DNA of 64,000 bases, from the NCBI RefSeq assembly GCF_001562015.1, contig NZ_LASA01000118.1, positions 29,048 through 93,047 on the forward strand, written 5' to 3'. The number at the start of each line of letters is the position of its first letter. Position 1 is the stretch's first letter. Below are positions 1-9,809 of this stretch, one piece after another. The translations under genes and the position numbers were made by a program. Source of the stretch: Endozoicomonas arenosclerae (GTDB taxonomy: Bacteria; Pseudomonadota; Gammaproteobacteria; Pseudomonadales; Endozoicomonadaceae). Below the pieces are notes generated by a model, which was given only the letters and a program-made list of their open reading frames with translations, was not told the origin of the DNA and searched no databases.

Positions 1-359
1 AATACATGCATTAATACCTTCTCATAAGGGGGTTGTAGTAAGTCTGTGTTTCAGCAACTCATGGTGAGTATATTATTTACCGTTACACAGGCGTTTTACA
101 GGTTGTGGTGTTTTCCATGAAATCAACACTCTATTTGCACAGAGCGACTTTCTATGAATTTGGCTTTATCTGAGGTCAATTTTTTAAACAATCGGGTGCT
201 TGATTTATTCACCACTGTCTTGATCAGCTGATAAAGCTAACAACCTGACTTCAGATTCCTGATCATAGGCTCCAAACATAAAGAAGCCAGTATGTATCCC
301 TGCATACTGGCTTCGAGTTAGATGACTTCTATAGATGTGTCATCCTCTGATATCAGGAA
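1..359. other. Gene-free edge region with terminator
   Basis: I see no convincing coding region here. The stretch is AT-rich and ends at the 3' end of the giant minus-strand gene. Its only structure is the hairpin listed at 283-314. Any gene lying to the left is outside the window. Confidence 0.6.
276..314 (-). terminator. Rho-independent terminator of the giant gene
   Basis: A perfect 12-bp inverted repeat (GAAGCCAGTATG at 283-294, CATACTGGCTTC at 303-314) with an 8-nt loop lies 46 bases beyond the stop codon of the giant gene. On the minus strand the stem is followed by a T-rich run (CTTTATGTTT). This fits transcription ending after the 3149-codon gene. Confidence 0.75.
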
Positions 360-3300
360 TCAGAGTTCGTCGTGGATATCCTCATCGTCACCCCAATCCT
401 CATCAAGATCGAACTCATCAAGATCGGCCTGATCAGGTTTCTTGACTGCAGGTGTTTCCTTAGGTACCACAGTCGTTGTTGTGGATGTTGTTGTGGTTGA
501 AGTAGTAGTCGCCGGTGTTATCGTAGCTGCCGTAGTGGTAGTCGAAGTTGTTACCGGTGCTGGTTTAGTGGTCTCCCATTCTTCGTCTTCCTCGAATGTA
601 TCCAACTTAGCAGGTGGAGTGGTTTCTGGTTCTGTTACCACTGCAGACTCTGAAACAACCGTTGCACTCGGAGTCACCACAGGTGTCTCACTGGTTACTG
701 GTGTGACACTGCTGGTAGTTGTCTGTGTAGTGGTTGGTTTGATGACAGACTCAGTGGTGGTTGTTGTCTGAACAACACTTGAAGTGGGTTCAGATACTAC
801 TTCACTGGTTACCAGTGCTTCAGTGCTAGTGGTGCTCGGTGTTGTAATCGTTGCCTCGGTAGTTGTAGTAGCTTCTGTTTCCCACTGCTCATCTTCATCC
901 AGATCAGCAGGCGCAACTGTTGGTGTTTCAACCGGTGTTGGGGCAGACGTTGTCTGTGTAACACTGGAAGTAACAGATGGAGCTTCACTGGAAGCAGAAG
1001 TCGCACTTGTAGCCGAAGTAGACGAAGTAGACGAAGTAGCCGTTGGTTTCACAGTGGACTCACTGGTGCTTTCCCAGTCTTCATCGTCATCGAGCTCATT
1101 ACCTACGGGTGGAGGTGTAAAGGTTGGTTTAGGAGTCCTTGTCTCATCATGAACAGGCACTTCCTTATCATCGCCCTGCTGCCAGTCGTAGAAGGCACCC
1201 AGGGTGTACGAATAAGGAATACTTTCTGCATGAGAGAATGACCACTTGGGCACATTTTCCTTGAAGTATTTCTCCCAACCGTCCTCAAACATCTTCATGG
1301 TGCGGTCACGACGTTCACGGAACTGCAGATAGGATTCATTGCGCGTCCAACCATGCATCATGTTGCTGTCTTTAACACGCTTGGCGTAAGCTGCGTCCGA
1401 TTCACCGTAGCGTTGAGGTGTAGCTACAGCATTACGTTTCACATACTCATCGTCTGCTTCACCTACACCTCTCCAGCGGTTGATTGAGTCTAAACCACGA
1501 CCCAGAGGGCCACCCAACCATTGAGTGAGCACCTTGTTGTCGTTCATGAAGAAGTCATAAGTGATGCCTGCAGCCAAAGCTGCGCCGAATGTCTGGGCGT
1601 AGGTGAATCCAGATACCAGACCATAAGCGTATGCTCCGGCCGTGGTTACAGGGCCCAGAACTACACCTGCAGTAGTGGAAGCCAGAGTTTTCACTTTCTG
1701 CGGTGTCATTCTATGCAGCAATGGCACCTGAACTCCCTGTCTTGAGCTCATGGATTTCAGCATCTGGGGCACCAAGCGGGAAATGCTGCGATACATCTGG
1801 GGGTTGGCGTGGTACTGTCTGGCAAACAGCATAGTGCCGGTTCTCAGCAGAATCACGGAAGAAGCTGCCTTACCAAATGGCATGACCAGTCCGCCCACTT
1901 CAGAGACTTGTTCGATACCGCTGTGGTACGCATATTGACCGCTTCGATCCAGATCAATGCCGTAACGCTCCATCCAGTTCTGGAAAGGTGTTGGCATCCG
2001 GTGCAGATAATCACCCCTGTTGGTCAGGTCCAGAAGGTACAGGAACGACATGTTTGAGAAGGACAGTTTGGCTGCCTGCCAGGCTGTGTTGGTAGCCAGC
2101 AGAGGCTTGTAGCTGGTGAAATACCAGGAGACAGCCTGTACCAGGAAGGCCGAAGGCTTGACCCAGTAATCAAACACCTGATGTTCAACCGCTGCAGCGT
2201 GAGCCTGCATCAGAGTTCCATTAATGATCTTGAGCAAGTCTGATTCAGACATGCCAACAGTATTGGCATAAGGTGTCAAGGTGTCCTGAATGTTGGCCAG
2301 GAATGCAGCCGTTTTGCGGCCATTCTCAAAGGCAATATCGTCAAGAACATAGTTGGCAATCACGGAAGCGGCGTATTCCTTCATGCCAGCAACAGACTCT
2401 TTCATGCCCGCTGGGCCGGTAGTGGTTACAGCCACAGGGTTGAAGGCACGTTGCATGAATTCTTCAACACCGTCCTCGGACAGTATTTTGACAACGGATT
2501 TGAAATCAGCCACCTTGACGCCGTGTTTGTAGCCAAGGAAATGTTCAAGCTCATGATACTGTTCTTCAAATGCTAGAGTTCGGGCTCTTAGCTCGGCTAT
2601 TTGCTCTGGAGAGGGATCAGGAACCTGCAGCTGAGCAACATCCCTGGCAGCCATCATATAGTTTTCTAGTTCAGCCTTGCTGATCAGGCCGTCACGCAGC
2701 AGGACAATGATCTTGTTACCGCTGGCAGAATGGGTAGCAAAGTATTCTGAGAATCCCTTCAGATCCCTGGGATCATACTCGACAAAGTGTATGGCAGATG
2801 CACCCATGCCGTGTATTTCGTCATCGTATTGTTGAGCACCGGTTTTCATCTCGGCTCTGGCTTTGTCTGCCAGTTGCTGGGCTTCTTCAAGTACGCTAAT
2901 AGGTTGAACTTCTCCTTCCTCGACAGGAGGAGGAGCCGGGAATGCAGTCTTCAGATTCTTGAAGACTTCAACAATACGTCTGGCCTGATCAAATGACAGG
3001 TCGTCCCCAACCAGGGCCTGCAGACGAATGGGGGCAAATTCATCGTCAAAGTCGAAAGTCAGAAGGTTGGGTTTTTCCTTACCGCTGCTTTCAGCTGATT
3101 CCGCCAGACCAATGGCTGCTTCCAGAGCCTGTTTCTTGAGCGAGTGATCATGCATATAGGTATGCATATCTGCCTGTACTTTTCCCTGTTTTGGCGTGTA
3201 CTGGAACGGACTACCGTCGTGTTCAACGGCTTCTTTTGCTTCTGCCAGACGGACAGTTCTTGTCTGGAAATCCTCTTGCCTGGCTTCAATTTCGCCTTCC

Positions 3301-6300
3301 AGACGAGCCTGTTCCTGAGTCAGTCGATGGATCTCACCGCCGTTACCATCACCACCACCTAGTTGTGCCTGTTTGTTTCTCAGGGCATCAACCCGGGCTT
3401 CATGTTCATCAGCAGGGGTGGGCTTAAGGCCCATAGCTTCTTCAGTGGTTTTAAGAAGCGCTTCATGATCTGAAAGTGTTTTTCTGAGCGGTGGCAACGC
3501 ATCATTGGCATGTTTGAGCCTTAACTCAAGCTGATCTTTTTGCTGTTGAAGCCTTGTTTTTGCGGGCTGATCGTCACCTACAAAGTTGGTTATTTCCTGT
3601 TTCTTAGCATCCAGATCCCGTTGGGCGTCTGCTTGTGCCCGCTCTGCATTGGTCACATCCAAGTGCTTCTGGTCGTGATCATTCAGGAAGTCAGTGACCT
3701 GAGTGTACTTTCTTCTGGTTTCAGGCAGTTTACCTGCCACTTCTTCTACTTCTTCGACTCCATGATTAGCAGCATGGGCTGTAATGGCATCCAGAAATTG
3801 CGGTTCTTCCAGATTTGCATCGTCAACACCCTCAATACCATCAACATGGATGTGCAGGTCAGTTGTTGCCGTTCTCAATTTCTGAACGGCATCGGCCCGC
3901 CTTCCAGCACCATCTCCTTGCAGGTGCTGCCTGATGGCTTCGACTCGTTCTGCAGTGGTTTGTTCATCTTCTGGAACCAGGCCCAGTTCGGTCTGAATCT
4001 GCTTCATTCTCTGGTTTAGAGTAGTGGCTTCATCGTCAGTAATGGGGTGGACGCCAGCACGACCAACAATGTCCACTTGCTTACGGCGAACAGCATCCAG
4101 TTCTTTTTGGGCTTCTGCCAGCAATTGCCTGGACCAGGCTACCTCACGATCAAGCACGTATCGTGGTTTGGGTCCAAGGCGAGCCATTTGTTTATCGAGC
4201 TCGGCATCAATATCTGCGATGCGTTCTTGAACAGTATACTGACCGGCACGGTCTACCTGGCCATCGAGTTGCTGGAGCTTTTCCCGAAGAACACGGTTCT
4301 GAGCATCAATTTCTGCGGCTTCATCAAAGTCTTCAATGCCTAGCTGCTGGGCTATCTCAATGTTCCTGTTTCTTCTTACACCTTCATCTGCATAGCCTTG
4401 GCCTACTTCGTCATCTAACGCCTGAATTTTGGCTTTAAGTGCTCCCTTTCTGTCATCCAGATCAGGGTCGTCGTCATCGAATTCAACGTCCAGTTGTCCT
4501 GCTAAGTCATCACTAAAAGCCTTGCCTCTTTTTTCCGCGTTTTCGTCAATGTCGATGTCCAGCTTGTCTTCAGCAGCTTCAAGCAGTTCGGTTTGTCTTT
4601 CTCTGGCTCTCTCATCCACATCTTCAACTTCGTTGGTCAGTCGATCACGAAGTCTTTGTAGTTTTTCATCCTTAGTGCCCTCAGGAGCTTCAGCCTCTGC
4701 ATCATCATCTCTAAGCGCGATTTCTATCTCATCAAGAACACCTTCTTCCAAGTCATCGGCAGCAAGTTTTTCACGAACCTTGGCCAGCCTGGCAGCCCTA
4801 TCATCGTCTTCATCGACTTCGAGGTTGAGTTTTTCTTCCAGAATTTCGAGAACTTCAATGGCCTCTTCTTCAGAACGCTCTCTGGCTTGAGTGATGTATT
4901 TCTTCATATCCTCGGAAATGGCCCGACGACGCAGATACTCATCATCCTCTTCATCAAGGTCATCCATCTCCAGAGCTTCTTCCACTTCACCCAGCTTCTC
5001 TTCCACTTCCGGCTTGGCTTGGGGGTGGCCTGGTGTTCGCATGTCTTCCAGAGCTTCTTCCAGCTCTGCGACCCTGTCGACTTTGCCCTGCATCGCTTCT
5101 TCAAGGACACCATTTCGATCGTCGACTGTGCCGTCTTCATCCAGCTCAATGTTCAGTACAGCGGCTAAAGCATCCTGTTTGGCTTTGATGTCAGCTTCGT
5201 TCCCGCCGCCAGCAGCGTTTAACTGCTGAATTCTCTGCAGAAGCACTTGCTGTTGTTCATCAATATCAGCATCACCATCAAAACCCTGGATGTTTAACTG
5301 ATCGGCTATAGCACGATATCGGGCTTTGATGTCAGCGATCTTCTGCTCATCTGCTTGAGCAGCTTGTTGCTGTAAACGATTCTGAATAGCCTGGGTTCGA
5401 TCATCTACTGAGTCGCCGTCGTCAGGGTGAAGGCCTAACTCACCTTCAAGAATGGCCAGTTTTTCCTTAATGGCAGCTGCTGTTCGTTGCGCTTCCTCAC
5501 CGGCTTGAGCCACTTGTTGTTGCAGGCGATTACGTAGAGCCTCAGTTCGATCGTCAACAGAGTCCCCGGCATCTGGGTGAAGGCCTAACTCGCCTTCGAG
5601 AATGGCCAGTTTTTCCTTAATAGCAGCCTGGGTTGTCTGGTCTGCGTCAGCTGCTTGCTGCTGGAGTCTGTTCTGAATGGCCTGAGTTCGATCATCGACA
5701 GAGTCGCCAGCATCGGGATGAAGTCCGAGTTCACCTTCAAGAATGGCCAGTTTTTCTTTAAGGGCCGCTTCTGTACGGGCAGCTTCCTGACCGGCATGAG
5801 CCGCTTGTTGTTGGAGACGGTTTTGAAGGGCCTGGGTGCGATCGTCTACAGAATCTCCATCATCAGGTTGGAGACCGAGTTCACCTTCGAGAACGGCCAG
5901 CTTGGCTTTCACTGCCGCTTCAGACTGCTCACGTACATCGGCTGCTTGTTGTTGTAAACGATTTTGAAGTGCTTGTGTGCGATCATCTACAGAATCGCCA
6001 GCATCAGGGTGAAGGCCTAGCTCACCTTCGAGGAGGGCCAGTTTCTCCTTGACCGCAGCCTGAACTCGCTCATCAGTTTCAGCTGCTTGTTGTTGCAACC
6101 GGTTCTGGATAGCCTGAGTACGATCGTCTACAGAGTCCCCTGCATCAGGGTGCAGTCCCAGCTCACCTTCGAGAATAGCCAGTTTGGCTTTAACAGCTAC
6201 TTCAGACTGTTCACGTACTTCGTCTGCCTGACGTTGAAGCCGGGTTTGAAGGGCATCAGTTCGTTCGTCTACAGTGTCGCCAGCATCAGGGTGAAGACCT

Positions 6301-9300
6301 AATTCGCCTTCGAGAACCGCCAGTTTCTCCTTAATGGCAGCTTGAGTTTGCTCATCCGCATCTGCAGCATGTTGTTGGAGTCGGTTCTGAATGGCCTGGG
6401 TTCGATCATCGACGGAATCTCCATCATCAGGGTGAAGCCCCAGCTCACCTTCAATAATGGCCAACTTTTCCTTGATGGCTGCTGCAGTACGTTGTGCTTC
6501 CAGACCTGCGTGTTCAACCTGTTGTTGCAGGCGGTTTTGCAAAGCCTGGGTACGATCGTCGACCGTGTCACCGGCATCAGGGTGAAGATCTAACTCGCCT
6601 TCGAGATTAGCCAGTTTCTCTTTGATGGCTGCCTGAGTGGTTTCATCGGCTTCAGCAGCTTGCTGTTGCAGGCGGTTCTGGATGGCCTGTGTTCGAGCAT
6701 CAACGGAATCATCAGGTGCAGGGTGAAGACCCAGTTCACCTTCGAGCACTGCCAGTTTTTCCTTGATAGCGGCTTCTGTACGAGCTGCTTCCTGTGCAGC
6801 ATGTGCAGTTTGCTGTTGCAGTCGGTTTTGCAAAGCCTGGGTACGATCGTCAACAGAGTCACCATCATCAGGTTGCAGGCCCAGCTCACCTTCAAGAACG
6901 GCTAGCTTGGCTTTGACTGCAGCTTCAGATTGCTCACGCACTTCAGCTGCTTGCTGTTGCAATCGATTTTGCAGCGCCTGAGTGCGATCATCTACAGTGT
7001 CACCGGCATCAGGGTGAAGACCTAATTCGCCTTCGAGAACAGCTAGTTTTTCTTTGATTGCTGTCTGAGTTTGTTCGTCAGCTTCAGCCGCCTGTTGTTG
7101 GAGCCGGTTTCGAATGGCCTCAGTACGATCGTCTACAGAATCGCCAGCATCCGGATGGAGACCTAACTCGCCTTCGATGACGGTCAACTTGGCTTTTACT
7201 GCAGCTTCAGTCTCTTCACGTGCTCCGGTGGTGAGTCGTTGTAATCGGTTTTGAAGAGCTTCTGTCCGATCATCTACTGAATCGCCGGCATCAGGGTTAA
7301 GACCTAACCGTGCTTCGAAAAGGGCCAGCTTTTCCTTAACGGCTGCTTGTGTTTGCTCAGCTGCATCAGCCGCCTGTTGCTGAAGTCGGTTCTGAATGGC
7401 TTGAGTTCGGTCATCAACGGAGTCGCCAGCATCAGGATGAAGGCCCAACTCACCTTCAAGAATGGCGAGTTTCGCCTTAATGGCTGCTGCTGTACGTTCA
7501 GCTTCTTGGCCTGCGTTGGCCACTTGTTGCTGCAGTCGATTACGTAAAGCTTCTGTCCGATCGTCTACGGAGTCGCCAGCGTCGGGATGAAGACCCAGCT
7601 CACCTTCAAGAATGGCCAGCTTCGCCTTGATAGCTGCCTGAGTGGCTTCATCAGCGTCAGCAGCTTGTTGTTGCAGACGGTTCTGGATGGCCTGGGTACG
7701 AGCATCAACAGAATCATCAGGGCCGGGGTGTAGCCCAAGCTCACCTTCGAGAATGGCCAGCTTTGCTTTGATGGCAGCTTCAGTGCGTGCAGCTTCCTGA
7801 CCAGCTTCTTCGGCTTGTTGTTGAAGGCGGTTCTGGATAGCTTGGGTACGATCATCTACTGAGTCGCCATCATCCGGTTGTAGGCCCAACTCTGCTTCGA
7901 TCAAAGCAAGTTTTTGTTTTACTGTGTCGTCTTGTGCTCGAACAGCATCGGCTACTTGTTGGTTGAGTTCTCTAACTCTTTCCTGAATGAGTCTATTTTG
8001 TTCATCCAGTTCTTTTGTGTCGTCCCAATCCTGAATATTCAGCTGTTGAGCAAACTCACGGTTGCGAGCTACGGCAGCTTCCTTTCTGGCTTCGTCAACC
8101 TGGGCTTGAAGTTCTGGGATACGATCGGCTTCCTGCTGAAGCTCCTGTACCCGGTCTCTCTGTTGTTCCAGTTCTCGACGAACCTGTTCAAGCTGATCCT
8201 CAACTTGCTGCTTGAGTTGTTGGGCTCTCAGCTTCTCTTCATCACTGGCATTGGCTCTCTCAGTTGCGGTCTGCAGTTGATTTCTAAGTCGGGCCAGTTC
8301 GCCTTCTTTTGCCTGTAGCTGCTCCAGCTTGTTCTCCATTTCAAGCAGTTGCTTGGTCATGTCACCAATGACTTTGATGGCAAATTCTTTGTCATCACCA
8401 TAAGCTGCTGCAGCCACACCCGTAACAACCGGCATAAATTGCTGAATAAATTGCTGGTTAGCTAAGAGCCCTTGGAGTGATGGTTTGAAACTGAAGAATT
8501 TTGCGAGCTGAACTTTCATCCAGGTTGGAGTAATAGCCCACGAAGATACTTTGATGTGCGCTCTTGTGAACTCAAACTCATCATCTCCGTCAGGAGTGGC
8601 GCTGCTCAGAGCTTGCTGAAGGTATTCGTAGTAGGCAAGAGTTTGTAACTTCTCTTCATCAAGAACTGCATCGTGCTGAGCAACAAGTGCAGCTGCAAAC
8701 TCTTCCAGCAGTTCCATTTGCCTGCTTCGAATAATGTACTGGTAGCTTTTGACCTTGTCTTTCTTGACTTGTGTAGTTACGGCAGGGGCAGGCTGATCAC
8801 CCTCAACTGCTTCCTTGAGGTTGTAGAGGCCTTCTACAAAAGCGGCATCGGCCGGGTTCAGCTTCTGACCATGGAAAACAATGATCTCACCTGGTGCCTG
8901 AGTGACTTCCAGTTTCGGATAGCCTTCTGGTACAGGATAAGCCTGTGCGTCATCCTCAACGTGCACCACATACCCAACTGGTTTCTGGTATGCCAGCAAT
9001 TCAGTAAGAGCTTCCTGTTGTAAATCCTCTCCCAGGACATGAACCTGAGTATAGGCGGAGGTTGCCGCTGCTAGGAGAGCTTCATCATTGACAAAGAGTG
9101 ATTGCCCCAAGCGCTGAAGCTCAGGAGGTTGGTCGCCGGAAGAGATAAGACGCATGAAGGTGCGACCATTAACTTCAACTTCTTCTACTTCAATGGTTAC
9201 GAGGGCAACATAATTGTCACCCGCACCAAGGTTTCCTGCTCTTCCATTTGCACCTTTCAGAACCCCGGCCAGTTGTCCAGGGTTGGAGATTTTTGTTAAG

Positions 9301-9809
9301 GGCTCTAACTGGTCATTACCGACTAGCTGAGCGCGAACAGCCTCAACTGAGTCGTGATCTGTCATTCCACCCCTGACTTCAATGACCAGTTCATTCTCTT
9401 CAAAGTTCTGGGTGAACCTGAATACCCCTTCATCGCCAACCTTTAGTACCTTTGTATATTTTTGAGCGACGTCATCATCACCTGTTTCAAACAGATCAAC
9501 ACTGGAAACGCCACCGTCGACGCCAGAAAGTACGTCTGAGAACCCTTCAGAAGGAACGTTATAGCCCGCTCTGGCTTGAGCCTGGTCAGGGTAGGTAGTT
9601 GTAAAGGAGTTGGGTATTGGTTGATGGTTTTCACCTAAAGTCGGTTTAACCACTACCTCACTCTGGGTAAATTCCGCATGTCCGTCGCTTGGAATATCAA
9701 CAGACTTTGTCTGAAGCTTGCGATCGGCCAGTGCCTGTGTGCCAATGATGGAAGAGCTGATTGCAACGGCCACAGCAAGGCTCAATGCATTGGGGCGAGC
9801 ATTTGTCAT
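360..9809 (-). CDS. Giant exported repeat protein with HExxH motif and C-terminal HDEL
   Basis: This 3149-residue protein matches no family I can name. It starts with a Sec signal peptide (hydrophobic core at about 8-27, ending QALA), and GAGG lies 8 bases before the ATG. Residues 30-480 are a probable globular region, 490-620 are charged coiled coil, and 630-1493 are 18 near-identical repeats. Acidic and coiled-coil segments with diverged repeats run to about 2300. HELEH at 2419-2423 resembles a zinc-metallopeptidase site. Hydrophobic stretches follow, then from about 2902 a Ser/Thr-rich mucin-like tail with four acidic-Trp motifs. The last four residues are HDEL, a eukaryotic ER-retention signal, and the codons CAC GAC GAA CTC before TGA are unambiguous. 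Action inside a host secretory compartment is inference. The gene is monocistronic, with its own terminator. Confidence 0.9.
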   Translation of the reverse strand: MTNARPNALSLAVAVAISSSIIGTQALADRKLQTKSVDIPSDGHAEFTQSEVVVKPTLGENHQPIPNSFTTTYPDQAQARAGYNVPSEGFSDVLSGVDGGVSSVDLFETGDDDVAQKYTKVLKVGDEGVFRFTQNFEENELVIEVRGGMTDHDSVEAVRAQLVGNDQLEPLTKISNPGQLAGVLKGANGRAGNLGAGDNYVALVTIEVEEVEVNGRTFMRLISSGDQPPELQRLGQSLFVNDEALLAAATSAYTQVHVLGEDLQQEALTELLAYQKPVGYVVHVEDDAQAYPVPEGYPKLEVTQAPGEIIVFHGQKLNPADAAFVEGLYNLKEAVEGDQPAPAVTTQVKKDKVKSYQYIIRSRQMELLEEFAAALVAQHDAVLDEEKLQTLAYYEYLQQALSSATPDGDDEFEFTRAHIKVSSWAITPTWMKVQLAKFFSFKPSLQGLLANQQFIQQFMPVVTGVAAAAYGDDKEFAIKVIGDMTKQLLEMENKLEQLQAKEGELARLRNQLQTATERANASDEEKLRAQQLKQQVEDQLEQVRRELEQQRDRVQELQQEADRIPELQAQVDEARKEAAVARNREFAQQLNIQDWDDTKELDEQNRLIQERVRELNQQVADAVRAQDDTVKQKLALIEAELGLQPDDGDSVDDRTQAIQNRLQQQAEEAGQEAARTEAAIKAKLAILEGELGLHPGPDDSVDARTQAIQNRLQQQAADADEATQAAIKAKLAILEGELGLHPDAGDSVDDRTEALRNRLQQQVANAGQEAERTAAAIKAKLAILEGELGLHPDAGDSVDDRTQAIQNRLQQQAADAAEQTQAAVKEKLALFEARLGLNPDAGDSVDDRTEALQNRLQRLTTGAREETEAAVKAKLTVIEGELGLHPDAGDSVDDRTEAIRNRLQQQAAEADEQTQTAIKEKLAVLEGELGLHPDAGDTVDDRTQALQNRLQQQAAEVREQSEAAVKAKLAVLEGELGLQPDDGDSVDDRTQALQNRLQQQTAHAAQEAARTEAAIKEKLAVLEGELGLHPAPDDSVDARTQAIQNRLQQQAAEADETTQAAIKEKLANLEGELDLHPDAGDTVDDRTQALQNRLQQQVEHAGLEAQRTAAAIKEKLAIIEGELGLHPDDGDSVDDRTQAIQNRLQQHAADADEQTQAAIKEKLAVLEGELGLHPDAGDTVDERTDALQTRLQRQADEVREQSEVAVKAKLAILEGELGLHPDAGDSVDDRTQAIQNRLQQQAAETDERVQAAVKEKLALLEGELGLHPDAGDSVDDRTQALQNRLQQQAADVREQSEAAVKAKLAVLEGELGLQPDDGDSVDDRTQALQNRLQQQAAHAGQEAARTEAALKEKLAILEGELGLHPDAGDSVDDRTQAIQNRLQQQAADADQTTQAAIKEKLAILEGELGLHPDAGDSVDDRTEALRNRLQQQVAQAGEEAQRTAAAIKEKLAILEGELGLHPDDGDSVDDRTQAIQNRLQQQAAQADEQKIADIKARYRAIADQLNIQGFDGDADIDEQQQVLLQRIQQLNAAGGGNEADIKAKQDALAAVLNIELDEDGTVDDRNGVLEEAMQGKVDRVAELEEALEDMRTPGHPQAKPEVEEKLGEVEEALEMDDLDEEDDEYLRRRAISEDMKKYITQARERSEEEAIEVLEILEEKLNLEVDEDDDRAARLAKVREKLAADDLEEGVLDEIEIALRDDDAEAEAPEGTKDEKLQRLRDRLTNEVEDVDERARERQTELLEAAEDKLDIDIDENAEKRGKAFSDDLAGQLDVEFDDDDPDLDDRKGALKAKIQALDDEVGQGYADEGVRRNRNIEIAQQLGIEDFDEAAEIDAQNRVLREKLQQLDGQVDRAGQYTVQERIADIDAELDKQMARLGPKPRYVLDREVAWSRQLLAEAQKELDAVRRKQVDIVGRAGVHPITDDEATTLNQRMKQIQTELGLVPEDEQTTAERVEAIRQHLQGDGAGRRADAVQKLRTATTDLHIHVDGIEGVDDANLEEPQFLDAITAHAANHGVEEVEEVAGKLPETRRKYTQVTDFLNDHDQKHLDVTNAERAQADAQRDLDAKKQEITNFVGDDQPAKTRLQQQKDQLELRLKHANDALPPLRKTLSDHEALLKTTEEAMGLKPTPADEHEARVDALRNKQAQLGGGDGNGGEIHRLTQEQARLEGEIEARQEDFQTRTVRLAEAKEAVEHDGSPFQYTPKQGKVQADMHTYMHDHSLKKQALEAAIGLAESAESSGKEKPNLLTFDFDDEFAPIRLQALVGDDLSFDQARRIVEVFKNLKTAFPAPPPVEEGEVQPISVLEEAQQLADKARAEMKTGAQQYDDEIHGMGASAIHFVEYDPRDLKGFSEYFATHSASGNKIIVLLRDGLISKAELENYMMAARDVAQLQVPDPSPEQIAELRARTLAFEEQYHELEHFLGYKHGVKVADFKSVVKILSEDGVEEFMQRAFNPVAVTTTGPAGMKESVAGMKEYAASVIANYVLDDIAFENGRKTAAFLANIQDTLTPYANTVGMSESDLLKIINGTLMQAHAAAVEHQVFDYWVKPSAFLVQAVSWYFTSYKPLLATNTAWQAAKLSFSNMSFLYLLDLTNRGDYLHRMPTPFQNWMERYGIDLDRSGQYAYHSGIEQVSEVGGLVMPFGKAASSVILLRTGTMLFARQYHANPQMYRSISRLVPQMLKSMSSRQGVQVPLLHRMTPQKVKTLASTTAGVVLGPVTTAGAYAYGLVSGFTYAQTFGAALAAGITYDFFMNDNKVLTQWLGGPLGRGLDSINRWRGVGEADDEYVKRNAVATPQRYGESDAAYAKRVKDSNMMHGWTRNESYLQFRERRDRTMKMFEDGWEKYFKENVPKWSFSHAESIPYSYTLGAFYDWQQGDDKEVPVHDETRTPKPTFTPPPVGNELDDDEDWESTSESTVKPTATSSTSSTSATSATSASSEAPSVTSSVTQTTSAPTPVETPTVAPADLDEDEQWETEATTTTEATITTPSTTSTEALVTSEVVSEPTSSVVQTTTTTESVIKPTTTQTTTSSVTPVTSETPVVTPSATVVSESAVVTEPETTPPAKLDTFEEDEEWETTKPAPVTTSTTTTAATITPATTTSTTTTSTTTTVVPKETPAVKKPDQADLDEFDLDEDWGDDEDIHDEL
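5331..7922 (-). repeat. 18 tandem 141/150-bp coding repeats with 7-unit super-periodicity
   Basis: Codons 630-1493 of the giant gene contain 18 consecutive units of 47 or 50 residues. Each has the core KLAxLEGELGLHPDAGDSVD followed by DRTQAxQNRLQQQ. The 50-residue units are numbers 1, 3, 8, 10, 15 and 17. Unit variants recur with a period of seven: 1, 8 and 15 share LQPDDGD and AARTEAA, and 7 and 14 share VREQSEAA before the next LQPDDGD. This gives super-repeats of 1005 bp at 7922-6918 and 6917-5913, plus a partial one at 5912-5331. Each unit looks like helix, acidic loop, helix. Confidence 0.93.

Noticed and set aside
442..1152. Two long plus-strand reading frames rich in Val and Ser opposite the giant gene tail
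   Set aside because: They are the complement of the Ser/Thr-rich coding repeat; they have no ribosome site and their composition simply mirrors the real gene.
5585..7855. Many minus- and plus-strand frames inside the tandem repeat array
   Set aside because: They recur at the repeat period and follow from the repeated DNA, so they are shadows of the real frame.
5331..7922. Array with regular spacing that could be mistaken for CRISPR
   Set aside because: Units are 141-150 bp, continuous and coding, with no short repeat plus unique spacer structure.
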